A DNA stretch of 64,000 nucleotides from an uncultured Acetatifactor sp. GTDB taxonomy: Bacteria > Bacillota > Clostridia > Lachnospirales > Lachnospiraceae. The position numbers were made by a program, and so were the translations under genes. The notes beneath the pieces are model-generated. The model had not been told where the DNA came from and ran no database searches. It was given only the letters and a program-made list of their open reading frames with translations. Location: the NCBI GenBank assembly GCA_949840885.1, contig CATKYJ010000013.1, positions 32,095 to 96,094 of the forward strand, given 5' to 3'. Shown here piece after piece: positions 44,761-53,381 of this stretch; position 1 is the stretch's first letter, and the number at the start of each line of letters is the position of its first letter.

Positions 44761-45807
44761 ATGGACGAAAAAATTCTCTCACTGCGCATGGAGCGGCAAT
44801 GCCTCCTGAAGAAAGCAGACGAAACAGAATACATAGCCCTGTACCGGGATACCCAGCCCGGACAGAACGTATACTGGCACGGCTTCGGAGAGCCGCCAGT
44901 GCTCTCTTTCCGCGCCGATTTCGATGACAAGGAATTCAACCGGCGCCGCCAGAGGGAGCGCAGGCTGGTAAAGGGGCGGTTCGCCGGAGGGAATCTGGGG
45001 TGGATCATGTCCGAGGACATGGAACTGTTCGCTTCCCTCTACCGCAAACCCCTGGCCAGGCCCACTCTGGAGCAGACCGAAATCTTGCACCTCATCGAGA
45101 ACGCCGGGCCTTTTAACATCCAGCAGCTAAAAGAAGAGACCGGGCTTTTGGTAAAGCAGGTTACCCCTATCCTCCACAGGCTGCAGGAGGCTTTTCTGAT
45201 TTATGAGGATCAGTATGACGGGGAATGGGACAGGGGATGGTATCGCTTTGCGGAGATATTCCCCGATGTGGATACAGGGCGGTATACCAAGGTGGAGGCC
45301 CTGAAAATCCTGCTGCAGCGGTTCGCCTACCGGATGGTATGGTTCGATGTGGCCATGGCAAAGGCCTTTTACCGCGTGGCCGAAAAAGAAATCCGAAAGG
45401 CCGTAGAGGAGTTGGCTGCGGAAGATATCCTGGTTCCCCGGGAGTCCGGGTATGTGTCAAAAAGCGATGCAAGCCTTTTACAGGACTATGTGCCAAAAGA
45501 CATACGCTCCGTCTACGCCCTCCACCGCAACGACTTCCTTTACAGGGCCCAGGAGCCTGTTCTGAAACAGATTGTCAAAGACCGGACAGCAGGGCTCCCC
45601 TACGACTGCGAGCCCCTGCAATACCTGCTGATTGACGGCCAGTTCCACGGCGCGTCGGTGGGCCATTTCCGGTACGGCCCCTATGATCTGAACGACATCC
45701 TCTGCGACCTGCCGGAGGCACAAAGCCGCAGGGAGGAAATCCTGGGTGCCCTCCTGGCCGTCAATCCCGGCGGGGAGTTCAAAAGGTTTCTGGGGACGGA
45801 GGTCTGA
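44761..45807 (+). CDS. Winged-helix protein resembling AlkZ/YcaQ DNA glycosylases
   Basis: 348 residues. Winged-helix segments are visible ('FNIQQLKEETGLLVKQVTPI', 'KAVEELAAEDILVP'). The C-terminal beta part reads 'QYLLIDGQFHGASVGHFRYG', the position where AlkZ-family proteins carry a conserved barrel. The catalytic Gln-x-Gln of AlkZ is not evident, so this is a divergent relative or only a DNA-binding protein. AAAGGG precedes the ATG. A hairpin terminator follows. Interstrand-crosslink or alkyl-base repair is the family idea, not shown here. Confidence 0.65.
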   Translation: MDEKILSLRMERQCLLKKADETEYIALYRDTQPGQNVYWHGFGEPPVLSFRADFDDKEFNRRRQRERRLVKGRFAGGNLGWIMSEDMELFASLYRKPLARPTLEQTEILHLIENAGPFNIQQLKEETGLLVKQVTPILHRLQEAFLIYEDQYDGEWDRGWYRFAEIFPDVDTGRYTKVEALKILLQRFAYRMVWFDVAMAKAFYRVAEKEIRKAVEELAAEDILVPRESGYVSKSDASLLQDYVPKDIRSVYALHRNDFLYRAQEPVLKQIVKDRTAGLPYDCEPLQYLLIDGQFHGASVGHFRYGPYDLNDILCDLPEAQSRREEILGALLAVNPGGEFKRFLGTEV

Positions 45808-45819
45808 GGCAGTAATTGC

Positions 45820-45850
45820 AAGGATGGCCTGTATCTATTGGCCATCCTTT
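45820..45850 (+). terminator. Terminator after the winged-helix gene
   Basis: AAGGATGGCC and GGCCATCCTT are perfect 10-bp arms with a 10-nt loop, followed by TTT then AAAA. The T-run is short. It begins 13 nt after the stop codon. Confidence 0.75.
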
Positions 45851-45990
45851 AAAAGGGCGTACACATAGGTATCTTTCCAGAAATACACATGCGTCTTCAC
45901 CCTAAGTCAGTCCTGTGAAAAAGCACTGTCTGCTCTTTCATGGATTTTTCCCCGCCTGCCAGCCGTATTCCGCAAGCTCTTTCTTGTAAT

Positions 45991-46179
45991 TCAGAAAAGA
46001 GGGGTCAACGTCTCAAAAAATACCGTTATGAACATGATAATCCCCACCACAATGGCCGCCAGCCCCAATGAAAGGCTTCTCTTGTTCCCTTTCTTTCCGT
46101 CAACAATCCAAAGCAGGCCTCGCACTATGAGAAGCAGGCCTATAAAAATCGGAAGAAACTTCCTGACAGATTCCATCAT
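45991..46179 (-). CDS. Small two-span membrane protein
   Basis: 62 residues with two hydrophobic segments (about 8-25 and 37-55) joined by a basic turn 'DGKKGNKRS'. GGAGGTG lies 8 nt before the ATG. It is 44 nt downstream of the histidine kinase gene on the same strand and may be part of that operon. Function unknown. Confidence 0.7.
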   Translation of the reverse strand: MMESVRKFLPIFIGLLLIVRGLLWIVDGKKGNKRSLSLGLAAIVVGIIMFITVFFETLTPLF

Positions 46180-46223
46180 CCTTTACACCTCCCTCTTTCT
46201 TTTCGGCCGGAAGAAGCAGCGGC

Positions 46224-47558
46224 TTAATCTCCCTGCCGTGAACCGCCCTCCGGATGCCGTGGAATGATGAGCAGCACCCGGAGCGCGAATACATCTCCCC
46301 GTGTCTCGATGCTCATGGCGCCGTCATATTTTTCAGCCACCGCCTTTACATTTGACAGTCCCGTCCCCTGTTTGAATTCTGCTTTTCCACGGAAGCTGTT
46401 CTCAACCTCCATCATCAGGAAATCCCCCTGGATGCGCCCCGACACATGGATATACCTCTCCGCGCCGTCACCCATGTCCCTGCACGCATGAATCGCATTG
46501 TCCAGGGCATTCGACAGGACGATGCAGATATCAATGTCCCGCAAGCCGCAGGGATAGGGAAGCCGCAGGGAGCAGCCCACCCGGATTCCCATGCTCTTAG
46601 CCAGCCCCAGCTTGCTCCCCGCCAGGATGTCCGCCACCGGATTGTTGGTGCTGCAGGGGAAAGACATCTTTTCCGCCATGTCGTCCATATCCTCGATATA
46701 GCTGACGGCCTGCTCCAGGTTCCCGTTCTGCAGAAGCCTCTTTATCACAGTGATGTGGTTCCTGATGTCGTGGCGAAACGACTTTGTCCTTTCATAATGG
46801 GCTTTTGTCTCCTCCACGTACCGGTTCAGCGAATGCTCCTCCTGCTCCAGCAGCGAGATTTCCGTGCTGAGCCGGAAGCTCTGCTGCAGCTTCTTATAGG
46901 AGAACAGGATGCAAAACAGGCTGGCAAGCCCCAGAAGATGCATGAAAAGCAGCTGCCCATGGCTGAAGAGATATTCCGTGGGGGCGCTCTCCAAGACCGC
47001 AAAGTCATATTCAAGGGCATTGATGTATTCCCCCATGATGAATATCATCAGAATCGGGATAAAGACCAGATACATAGATTGCATCTGCGCGGCAGTACAG
47101 AAAGCATCCCCGGAGAAGTACCGGCAGACCAGCAAGTAGCATATACCGGTCAATAGCAGCGATGCCATATCCGCGGCCAGCATCCATACGATACCGGTCA
47201 CGTCATTGACAGGGAGTGCGGCGGCTATCAGGGGATACAGAATACCGGACAGGGACTTCACGATTCCATAGCAAAGCAGCATGATCTCCGTCACCAGCGC
47301 CGCGTATAAAAGGGAAGTCTTCCAATCTGCACGGCAGAGCAGAATCCCCCCTGCCGTAAGCAGGAGCACAAGCGCCCCGAACCCGAAAATCGAACCCGCC
47401 TGGGCAAAGTGGATGGCAAAAGACGCACATACCGCAAACAGGAAATAAAAAGGAAGCTTTACTTTCCTCTTCAAAATCCTGGCATAGAAATAAAACTGGA
47501 AAAGCATCTCAACGCTTCCCATGATATAGATGCTGAAAAAATCGATATACTCCGGCAT
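46224..47558 (-). CDS. GHKL sensor histidine kinase (AgrC/VirS-like)
   Basis: 444 residues. Six to seven membrane spans (about 5-225) precede a short coiled coil, the phosphoacceptor box 'TKSFRHDIRNHITVIKRLL', and a GHKL ATPase domain with the N-box 'DICIVLSNALDNAIHACRDM' and 'GTGLSNVKAVAEKY'. This is the architecture of peptide-sensing kinases such as AgrC. ATG 47558 has GGAGGGG upstream; the frame extends 41 codons further without a site. It follows the LytTR regulator by 22 nt. No peptide precursor or AgrB gene is seen here, so the signal is unknown. Confidence 0.92.
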   Translation of the reverse strand: MPEYIDFFSIYIMGSVEMLFQFYFYARILKRKVKLPFYFLFAVCASFAIHFAQAGSIFGFGALVLLLTAGGILLCRADWKTSLLYAALVTEIMLLCYGIVKSLSGILYPLIAAALPVNDVTGIVWMLAADMASLLLTGICYLLVCRYFSGDAFCTAAQMQSMYLVFIPILMIFIMGEYINALEYDFAVLESAPTEYLFSHGQLLFMHLLGLASLFCILFSYKKLQQSFRLSTEISLLEQEEHSLNRYVEETKAHYERTKSFRHDIRNHITVIKRLLQNGNLEQAVSYIEDMDDMAEKMSFPCSTNNPVADILAGSKLGLAKSMGIRVGCSLRLPYPCGLRDIDICIVLSNALDNAIHACRDMGDGAERYIHVSGRIQGDFLMMEVENSFRGKAEFKQGTGLSNVKAVAEKYDGAMSIETRGDVFALRVLLIIPRHPEGGSRQGD

Positions 47559-47580
47559 CCTGCGCCCCTCCAAAGCATTC

Positions 47581-48285
47581 TCACAAATTCTCCATATACC
47601 GCAGGACAACGCCGGAAAACTCTTTCGCACGCAGCCGCGATACGGGAATCTCCCTGCCGTTGTCCATATACGCAGTTCCATTCTTATAGCCTCTCAAATG
47701 CTTCAGATTGAGCAGAAAGCTTCTGTGGCACCGGAAAAAGCAGCTGTCCAGCTTCGTCTCCAGGTTCTCGATACGCTCATAATAATCGATCACCTCGCCC
47801 GAAGCCAGATTCAGATAGATCTTCCGGTCTATGATTTCGCAGAACACGATGTCACTTTTACGGATAATGCGGCTCTCATATCCTTTCTGCACCAGCAGGC
47901 TGGCATCATTGGCATCCTGCATGGACGCAAGCAGACGCTCCATGGTTCGCCCGAACTTTTCTTCCTCAATGGGCTTGACCAGGTAATCGTAGGCCTGCAC
48001 CTCAAAGGACTGGAACACCATCTCCTGCAGCACTGTAATGAAGATCAAAAAGCCCCGGAACTTATCCGCCCGGAGCCTCTTCGCCGCCTCCATGCCGTCC
48101 ATGCCTTTCATCTGAATATCCAGGAACAGGATATCTATCTGCCCGTCGTATTGCAGCAATTCTTCTCCGCAGGCAAATAAACGGATATTTATCTCCATAT
48201 TCTTCCTGCGGAAAAAACTTAAGACCATTGCCTGTATATGGTCGGACATGTATTTCTCATCGTCACATATCGCTATCCGAATCAA
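47581..48285 (-). CDS. LytTR-family response regulator
   Basis: 234 residues. Receiver domain: 'IRIAICDDEKYMSDHIQAMV' (acidic pair), phosphorylated Asp in 'DILFLDIQMKGMDG', and Lys in 'YDYLVKPIE'. The C-terminal LytTR DNA-binding domain includes 'YYERIENLETKLDSCFFRCH' followed by 'RSFLLNL'. It starts at a TTG (48285) with GGAGGT 6 nt upstream, matching the usual M-x-R-I-A-I-C-D-D-E start; the upstream ATG has no site. First gene of the two-component operon with its own promoter. Confidence 0.93.
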   Translation of the reverse strand: MIRIAICDDEKYMSDHIQAMVLSFFRRKNMEINIRLFACGEELLQYDGQIDILFLDIQMKGMDGMEAAKRLRADKFRGFLIFITVLQEMVFQSFEVQAYDYLVKPIEEEKFGRTMERLLASMQDANDASLLVQKGYESRIIRKSDIVFCEIIDRKIYLNLASGEVIDYYERIENLETKLDSCFFRCHRSFLLNLKHLRGYKNGTAYMDNGREIPVSRLRAKEFSGVVLRYMENL

Positions 48286-48322
48286 TGCGCCACCTCCCGG
48301 CCGTCCCTTGGACAGACATTTC

Positions 48323-48352
48323 ATTATACATTGTCCGAACCCTCCAAAACAA
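48323..48352 (-). promoter_or_regulatory. Promoter of the two-component system
   Basis: Minus strand TTGTTT (48347-48352), 18 nt, TATAAT (48323-48328). The transcript would have a leader of about 35 nt before the TTG start at 48285. Confidence 0.6.
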
Positions 48353-48440
48353 TCCCCTTGCCGCAAAATGTATCCCTGGTGCCGTGGAATGCTGCATGAA
48401 AATTTCCCGGCAGCAGCTTGCCCCTATGGTATCTGTCAGG

Positions 48441-48947
48441 TCAGGGCATATCGGCGCTGAGTTCGTTGCCGCTCAAATCAAATAATGCTTTTTCATAATC
48501 TTTCACATAGTACCGGATATTTTTTCGGCCTTTTTGAATGATGGTATGCCCTTCCGCCTCCAGCTTTTCTCTCTGGGCTTCCATGCCTCCGGGATATTTT
48601 TCGTTCAGTTCCCCATTCGCTTTCAGAGTCCTCCAGTAGGGCGTCTCATCGTCAGGGCGCTGATGGCTGGCCCATGCCGCAATAGAGACGAATATCCCCG
48701 CCGTGATGGGCTCTGTAAAGTCCGCGCCGCTGCATTTCGCAAAGTATTCCCGGATTTTCCCAACGGTAGTCACCTTGCCCCGGGGAACCCGCCGCATAAC
48801 TCTGTCATAGTCCATGGGCGGCGCAAAGTACATTCTGTCCCCGCCGTACTTCTCAATGCTTTTTCGGTCTGTAATCGTCTGAATCTTGGGCATGTCCTTG
48901 CCGTCCCGCAGCATGGCATTGAAATCTTTTTTGTCCTCATTTGCCAT
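48441..48947 (-). CDS. MGMT-fold (alkyltransferase-like) protein without a PCHR cysteine
   Basis: 168 residues. The MGMT DNA-binding fold is seen in 'MRRVPRGKVTTVGKIREYFA' and 'FVSIAAWASHQRPDDETPYW' followed by 'RTLKANGEL'. The methyl-accepting Pro-Cys-His-Arg motif is absent: the corresponding place has 'ETPYWRTLKANGEL'. This is typical of alkyltransferase-like proteins that flag O6-alkylguanine for excision repair. AGGAGG precedes ATG 48947. It is divergent from the AraC/GyrI regulator, with a 10-bp inverted repeat over its promoter. Confidence 0.82.
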   Translation of the reverse strand: MANEDKKDFNAMLRDGKDMPKIQTITDRKSIEKYGGDRMYFAPPMDYDRVMRRVPRGKVTTVGKIREYFAKCSGADFTEPITAGIFVSIAAWASHQRPDDETPYWRTLKANGELNEKYPGGMEAQREKLEAEGHTIIQKGRKNIRYYVKDYEKALFDLSGNELSADMP

Positions 48948-48964
48948 ATTGACCACCTCCTCCC

Positions 48965-49010
48965 AAAAGCATATCCCATTTTATATGCTTTTGCAATGAG
49001 ACTGTTTCAA
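48965..49010 (-). promoter_or_regulatory. Promoter and palindromic operator of the MGMT-like gene
   Basis: A perfect 10-bp inverted repeat, AAAAGCATAT (48965-48974) and ATATGCTTTT (48983-48992), has an 8-nt spacer. The -10 TATAAA of the minus strand (48980-48985) lies inside it; a -35 TTGAAA is at 49005-49010, 19 nt away. The operator is placed to repress or to be contacted by the divergent regulator. Confidence 0.6.
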
Positions 49011-49153
49011 AATAATTTGCAGAATAGGGACGGATATAATACAATGAAAGCAAACCTCTCTTTTCCGTGCAGGAGCAGAGAGGATCTCTAAGCGGAAACC
49101 ATGGTATAATGCTGACGAAAAAGGCAGTAGGCACAAAAAAGAGGACAAGCATC

Positions 49154-49999
49154 ATGGAATGGATTGAAAGACTGAACGAAGCCATAGGCTATATTGAGGC
49201 GCATTTGACAGAAGAAATCGATATGGAGCAGCTGGGGCGGATCGCCTGCTGTTCCTCCTATCATTTCCAGAGGATGTTCACCTATATGGCTGGGGTTCCC
49301 CTGTCCGAGTACATCCGCAGGCGGAGGATGTCCCTTGCCGCCGTGGATCTCCAGGGCAAGGGCATGAAGATCATCGACGTGGCTGGCAAATACGGCTACA
49401 ATTCCCCCACTGCTTTCAACCGGGCTTTCCAGTCCGTCCATGGCATCGCCCCGTCCGCCCTGAAAAAGGACGGGGTATCCGTAAAATCTTTTCCGCCCAT
49501 TACCTTTAAAATCACAGTCAAAGGAGTAGAAGAGATGAACTATCGAATCGAGACGAAAGAAGCTTTCCGCATCGTGGGCGTATCCGTGCCCCTGGACAAG
49601 GACATTGAGAAGAACTTTGCGGTGATTCCCGCCAAATGGGGTGAGATCGCTGCCAACGGCACCCTGCAGCGGCTGACGGGCATGATGGACACGCAGGGGG
49701 TGCTTGGCATCAGCACCTGCAACGACAAGGAACCCTGGCGGTACATTATCGGCGTATCCTCCTCCCAGGCAGCGGACGGCCTGGAGGAATACACCGTGCC
49801 CGCAGCCACCTGGGCCGTCTTCCCCGGATCTGGCACCAATGAGTCCATCCAGGAGCTGGAACGGCGCATCGTGACGGAATGGCTGCCCACCTCCGGATAC
49901 GAGTACGGCAATGCCCCCGATGTGGAGGTGTACCTGAATCCGGATCCGGCCAACGCCCAGTATGAGGTATGGATCCCGGTAGTGAAGCGACAGGGATAA
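49154..49999 (+). CDS. AraC/GyrI-like effector-binding regulator
   Basis: 281 residues. Unusually the AraC-type helix-turn-helix domain is N-terminal (about 8-105: 'MEQLGRIACCSSYHFQRMF', 'SLAAVDLQGKGMKIIDVAGK'). A GyrI-like effector-binding domain follows (about 120-281: 'FRIVGVSVPLDKDIEKNF', 'YIIGVSSSQAADGLEEYTVP'). This is the Rob/SbmC layout for small toxic compounds. GAGGA precedes ATG 49154. It is divergent from the MGMT-like gene, so a shared DNA-damage or xenobiotic response is possible but not shown. A TATAAT at 49035-49040 may be its -10. Confidence 0.9.
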   Translation: MEWIERLNEAIGYIEAHLTEEIDMEQLGRIACCSSYHFQRMFTYMAGVPLSEYIRRRRMSLAAVDLQGKGMKIIDVAGKYGYNSPTAFNRAFQSVHGIAPSALKKDGVSVKSFPPITFKITVKGVEEMNYRIETKEAFRIVGVSVPLDKDIEKNFAVIPAKWGEIAANGTLQRLTGMMDTQGVLGISTCNDKEPWRYIIGVSSSQAADGLEEYTVPAATWAVFPGSGTNESIQELERRIVTEWLPTSGYEYGNAPDVEVYLNPDPANAQYEVWIPVVKRQG

Positions 50000-50095
50000 A
50001 ACATAAGCAGGCAAAATTATCCCCGTCTTCCTTTCTTCCCAAATTCGTGCTATACTTGAGGATACGAAATCCAAACAAAAAGGAAGGGAATTCTC

Positions 50096-51655
50096 ATGAA
50101 AGCAATCTCAATCAGAAAAACCTTTGCAGTTTTCCTCACCGCGGCCACCGTACTTGCCACGGCCGCCTGCGCCTCCAAACCCTCTTCGGAGTTCTCCGAG
50201 TCCTCTTCGGAGTTCTCCCCTGCGTCATCCGGAGAAAGCAAAAGCCCCGACAGCGTAAGCGCCTCGGAGCAATCTTCCGGAGAGGAGAGCAAATCCTCCA
50301 CCCGCGATATCTTAGGACATGACACATCAGCCCAGAGTCCGGCAGAAAGCTATGGCAGTTTCGCCGAAGCCCACGATGCATTCACCACTACCCTGGCTAG
50401 GGAGGAGAACGACAGTGATTCTATCCCGGAGCCTCCGGAGGGGGTCTTCGACCTGGTTTCTTTCCCCTCCAAGGTGGGCGATCTGGCGGCCTATGTGTCA
50501 AGCGACCCGGGGGACGGGCAAAAGCATCCCCTGATCATCTGGGTGGTAGGCGGCTGGGGAAATGGCATCGACGACTTCCCCTGGTGCTATCCGGCATGGG
50601 ACAATGACCAGACCGGCTCCGCATTCTGGCAGGCAGGCGTTTTGACCATGTACCCCTCTTTCCGGGGCGGCAACGGCAATCCCGGCCACTATGAGGCCCT
50701 CTTTGGCGAGGTGGACGACATTGTCTCTGCCTATGAATACGCCGCCTCCCTGCCCTATGTGGATCCGGACCGCATCTACCTAGGCGGCCACAGCACCGGA
50801 GCCACCAGAGCGCTTTTGGCCTCTGAGTACACGGACAAGTTCCGGGCAGTTTTCTGCTACGGGGCGGTGGACGAGATAAAGTACCACAACAACAGCCAGT
50901 TCACTTTCGACACGGAAAATGAGGACGAGTTCACCATGCGCTCTCCCATCCACTGGTTGGACAATGTAAAAAGCCCCACATTCCTCATAGAGGGAAGAGA
51001 CGGGAACTCCGCGAATCTGGAGCGAATGACGGCCGCTACGGATAACGGGAATATCCATGGTTATGTGATAGAGGGAGCGGACCATTTCTCCACCCTGGCG
51101 CCCCTCACCCGGGTGGCGGCAGAAAAGATCCTGGCGGACACCGGGGATTCCTGCTCCATCTCCATCACCCAGGAGGAGCTGGACGCAGCCATGGCCAAAG
51201 AGCCGGAGGTTCCCGTTCCTGTGATGACCTCCCGCACCATAGACTGGCTGGGTCTGACTCTCTCCTGCCCTTATCTGTGGGTGATCGATGATTCCGATGA
51301 GGAGGAGACTGTCCTCTATTCCCGCTACGAGGATGCCAATGCCTGGGATATGTCCATGCTGTACCTCTCCGGCTACACCTTGCAGGATGGCGGCACTTTG
51401 GCGGGCCTGGGTGACTCCCTGCGCGAGCAGGGCTATCAGGTCACCGAGACTGTCATAGGCGGCTGCCCTGCCCTGGACTGCTCCGGGCTGCTGCAGGATG
51501 ATAATGGCAACTCTTTTTACGAGCGCTATGTAGTTGTTGAAAACGGCGACCTCTATATCACCCTTGACTATATCATCTATGAGGAGTTCATGGAGGAGGC
51601 TGCACCCCTGTTCCAGAGCATCTTAGACAGCGTATCGTTTGGAACGGCGCAATAG
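50096..51655 (+). CDS. Lipoprotein with alpha/beta-hydrolase (prolyl-oligopeptidase-like) domain
   Basis: 519 residues. A signal peptide ends at Cys25 in 'LATAACAS', a lipobox. A Ser/Glu-rich low-complexity linker follows (about 28-75). The hydrolase domain (about 120-350) shows the nucleophile elbow 'GGHSTGAT' (Ser233), Asp302 ('EGRDGN') and His330 ('GADHF'). The C-terminal ~170 residues are a separate, probably beta-rich region unknown to me. It would act on the outer face of the membrane as an esterase or peptidase. AGGGAATTCTC precedes the ATG (AGGAAGGG further up). Monocistronic. Confidence 0.87.
   Translation: MKAISIRKTFAVFLTAATVLATAACASKPSSEFSESSSEFSPASSGESKSPDSVSASEQSSGEESKSSTRDILGHDTSAQSPAESYGSFAEAHDAFTTTLAREENDSDSIPEPPEGVFDLVSFPSKVGDLAAYVSSDPGDGQKHPLIIWVVGGWGNGIDDFPWCYPAWDNDQTGSAFWQAGVLTMYPSFRGGNGNPGHYEALFGEVDDIVSAYEYAASLPYVDPDRIYLGGHSTGATRALLASEYTDKFRAVFCYGAVDEIKYHNNSQFTFDTENEDEFTMRSPIHWLDNVKSPTFLIEGRDGNSANLERMTAATDNGNIHGYVIEGADHFSTLAPLTRVAAEKILADTGDSCSISITQEELDAAMAKEPEVPVPVMTSRTIDWLGLTLSCPYLWVIDDSDEEETVLYSRYEDANAWDMSMLYLSGYTLQDGGTLAGLGDSLREQGYQVTETVIGGCPALDCSGLLQDDNGNSFYERYVVVENGDLYITLDYIIYEEFMEEAAPLFQSILDSVSFGTAQ
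50181..50218. repeat. Two-copy direct repeat in the lipoprotein linker
   Basis: CCTCTTCGGAGTTCTCC occurs at 50181-50197 and 50202-50218, period 21 nt. It encodes the repeated Ser-Ser-Glu-Phe-Ser unit, likely prone to length change. Confidence 0.75.
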
Positions 51656-51673
51656 GGAAAGGCCCTGAACCCT

Positions 51674-53146
51674 CTACTCCAGCTCCAGTCGGAAGACCAC
51701 AGGGCTATCGCTCACAAAGCCGCTGCTGATGTGGAGCCCCTCCTGATCCCGGCTCCACTGAGGCTTCTCATTACAGCCCAGGACTTCCACATTCCGGATA
51801 ATTCCGTGGAAATTCGCCTGTCTGGAGGCGTCCTGGATTCCCAGGCTGCGGATGCAATATTCTCCGCTTTCGCTGCACTTCATGGCAATGGCATACAAGT
51901 ATCCGCCCGCCGTGGTGAACCGAAAGTCCCGGGACGTAAAGTTCTTCTTGATGCCGTCGGAGAACTGGCCATCCGTTACCTGGGTAGGCCCCTCCCCATA
52001 TTTACGCCAGACTTTTGAGTCGTAGATGGCCTCTCCGTTGACTTTGAGCCACTCTCCGATTTTTAACAGGACGGCTCTGTCCTCCTGCGTGATGGTGCCG
52101 TCCGGCTTGGGACCCACATTCAGCAGCAGACAGCCGTTCTTTGACACAATGTCCACCAGGTCGCAGAGGATGTCCTTGGCCGGCCGGAAGTCGTTGTGCT
52201 CCGTATAACACCAGGAATTCAGGGCAATGGCTGTGTCGGTCTGCCAGAAATACGGCTTTATGTCCGCGAACTGGCCGCGTTCCACATCCGGCACCGCGGT
52301 GCCGAACAGGAAAGCGTCATGCTTGTAATTAATCACCGCGTCACTCCCCCACTGGGCTGCCCGGTTATAGTAATATGCCGCAAACTTACGCAGGTAAGGC
52401 CGCACCGCACTGTGCTGTATCCACCAATCGAAATAGACGATCCTGGGTCGGTATTTGTCCACGATTTCGCAGCACCGCACCAGCCAGTCCCTGAGGAACT
52501 CCTCCGTGGGCACAGGCTGACTGTAAAGATCATGGTGGTTCTGCTCCGGCATGGCAGGCCAGTAGAAATCCCCTCTCTCCATAGGCTCCCTGACATCACT
52601 GTCATATTCTCTGCCGTGGCCCATGAAGAACCAGTGTTCCACACGGTGGCTGGATGCGCCTATCTCCATGCCCCATTTCCGGCAGCTTTCTTTCAGCTGC
52701 CCCAGCACGTCCCGCCTGGGCCCCATCTCGGCCGCGTTCCAGTGAGAAATCTCGCTTTCGTACATCTGGAAGCCGTCATGGTGCTCCGCCACCGGCACCA
52801 CGTACTTAGCGCCTGCCTGAGCGAACAGTTCGGCCCAGGCATCCGGATCAAACTTGTCCGCCGTGAACATGGGGATGAAATCCTTATAGCCGAATTCCGT
52901 ATGTTTCCCATAGGTCTCCAGATGGTGCTTATACTCCGGCGAATCTTTTACATACATGTTCCGGGAGTACCACTCGCTGCCAAAGGCAGGCACGCTATAG
53001 ATTCCCCAGTGGATGAAGATGCCGAACTTGGCGTTTCTGTACCATTCCGGTACATTGTACCGGGACAGGGATTCCCAGGTGTCCTGATAAGGCCCTCCGG
53101 CGATAACGTCTTCTATTGTATTTAAGTATTTTGTCATATCATACAT
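51674..53146 (-). CDS. Alpha-L-fucosidase, GH29
   Basis: 490 residues without signal peptide, so cytosolic. The GH29 barrel is clear: 'NAKFGIFIHWGIYSVPAFGS', 'AKYVVPVAEHHDGFQMYES', the nucleophile Asp in 'RIVYFDWWIQHS', and 'NGCLLLNVGPKPDGTI'. A C-terminal beta domain follows from about 400. AAAGGAG 7 nt before ATG 53146 fixes the start. Intracellular GH29 enzymes cleave fucose from imported short glycans. It lies in a minus-strand cluster with an aldo/keto reductase and a zinc dehydrogenase, which fits sugar use under the AraC regulator at 55890. Confidence 0.95.
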   Translation of the reverse strand: MYDMTKYLNTIEDVIAGGPYQDTWESLSRYNVPEWYRNAKFGIFIHWGIYSVPAFGSEWYSRNMYVKDSPEYKHHLETYGKHTEFGYKDFIPMFTADKFDPDAWAELFAQAGAKYVVPVAEHHDGFQMYESEISHWNAAEMGPRRDVLGQLKESCRKWGMEIGASSHRVEHWFFMGHGREYDSDVREPMERGDFYWPAMPEQNHHDLYSQPVPTEEFLRDWLVRCCEIVDKYRPRIVYFDWWIQHSAVRPYLRKFAAYYYNRAAQWGSDAVINYKHDAFLFGTAVPDVERGQFADIKPYFWQTDTAIALNSWCYTEHNDFRPAKDILCDLVDIVSKNGCLLLNVGPKPDGTITQEDRAVLLKIGEWLKVNGEAIYDSKVWRKYGEGPTQVTDGQFSDGIKKNFTSRDFRFTTAGGYLYAIAMKCSESGEYCIRSLGIQDASRQANFHGIIRNVEVLGCNEKPQWSRDQEGLHISSGFVSDSPVVFRLELE

Positions 53147-53381
53147 GGCTGTTCTCCTTTTGCTTGCTCCGTTTGCACAGGAGGCGATTCTGCGGTTCAT
53201 TGGTTCTGTGCCGTATGATTGCGATTTTACCGCACCCCGGTCTTCTGTTCCATCGTTTGCTTCTATTCGGTTGCCGGTTCCATATCCCATGCTCCGCTAC
53301 CCTGCATGAAAACGATGTTTTCCTCCCGACACACGGTTCGGCCCATACTTATGTACCGCTTCCCTGGCATAAAGATAGATA

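Noticed and set aside
53147..53381. Small gene between the fucosidase and the reductase
   Set aside because: Short plus-strand frames exist but none has a ribosome site or protein-like composition.
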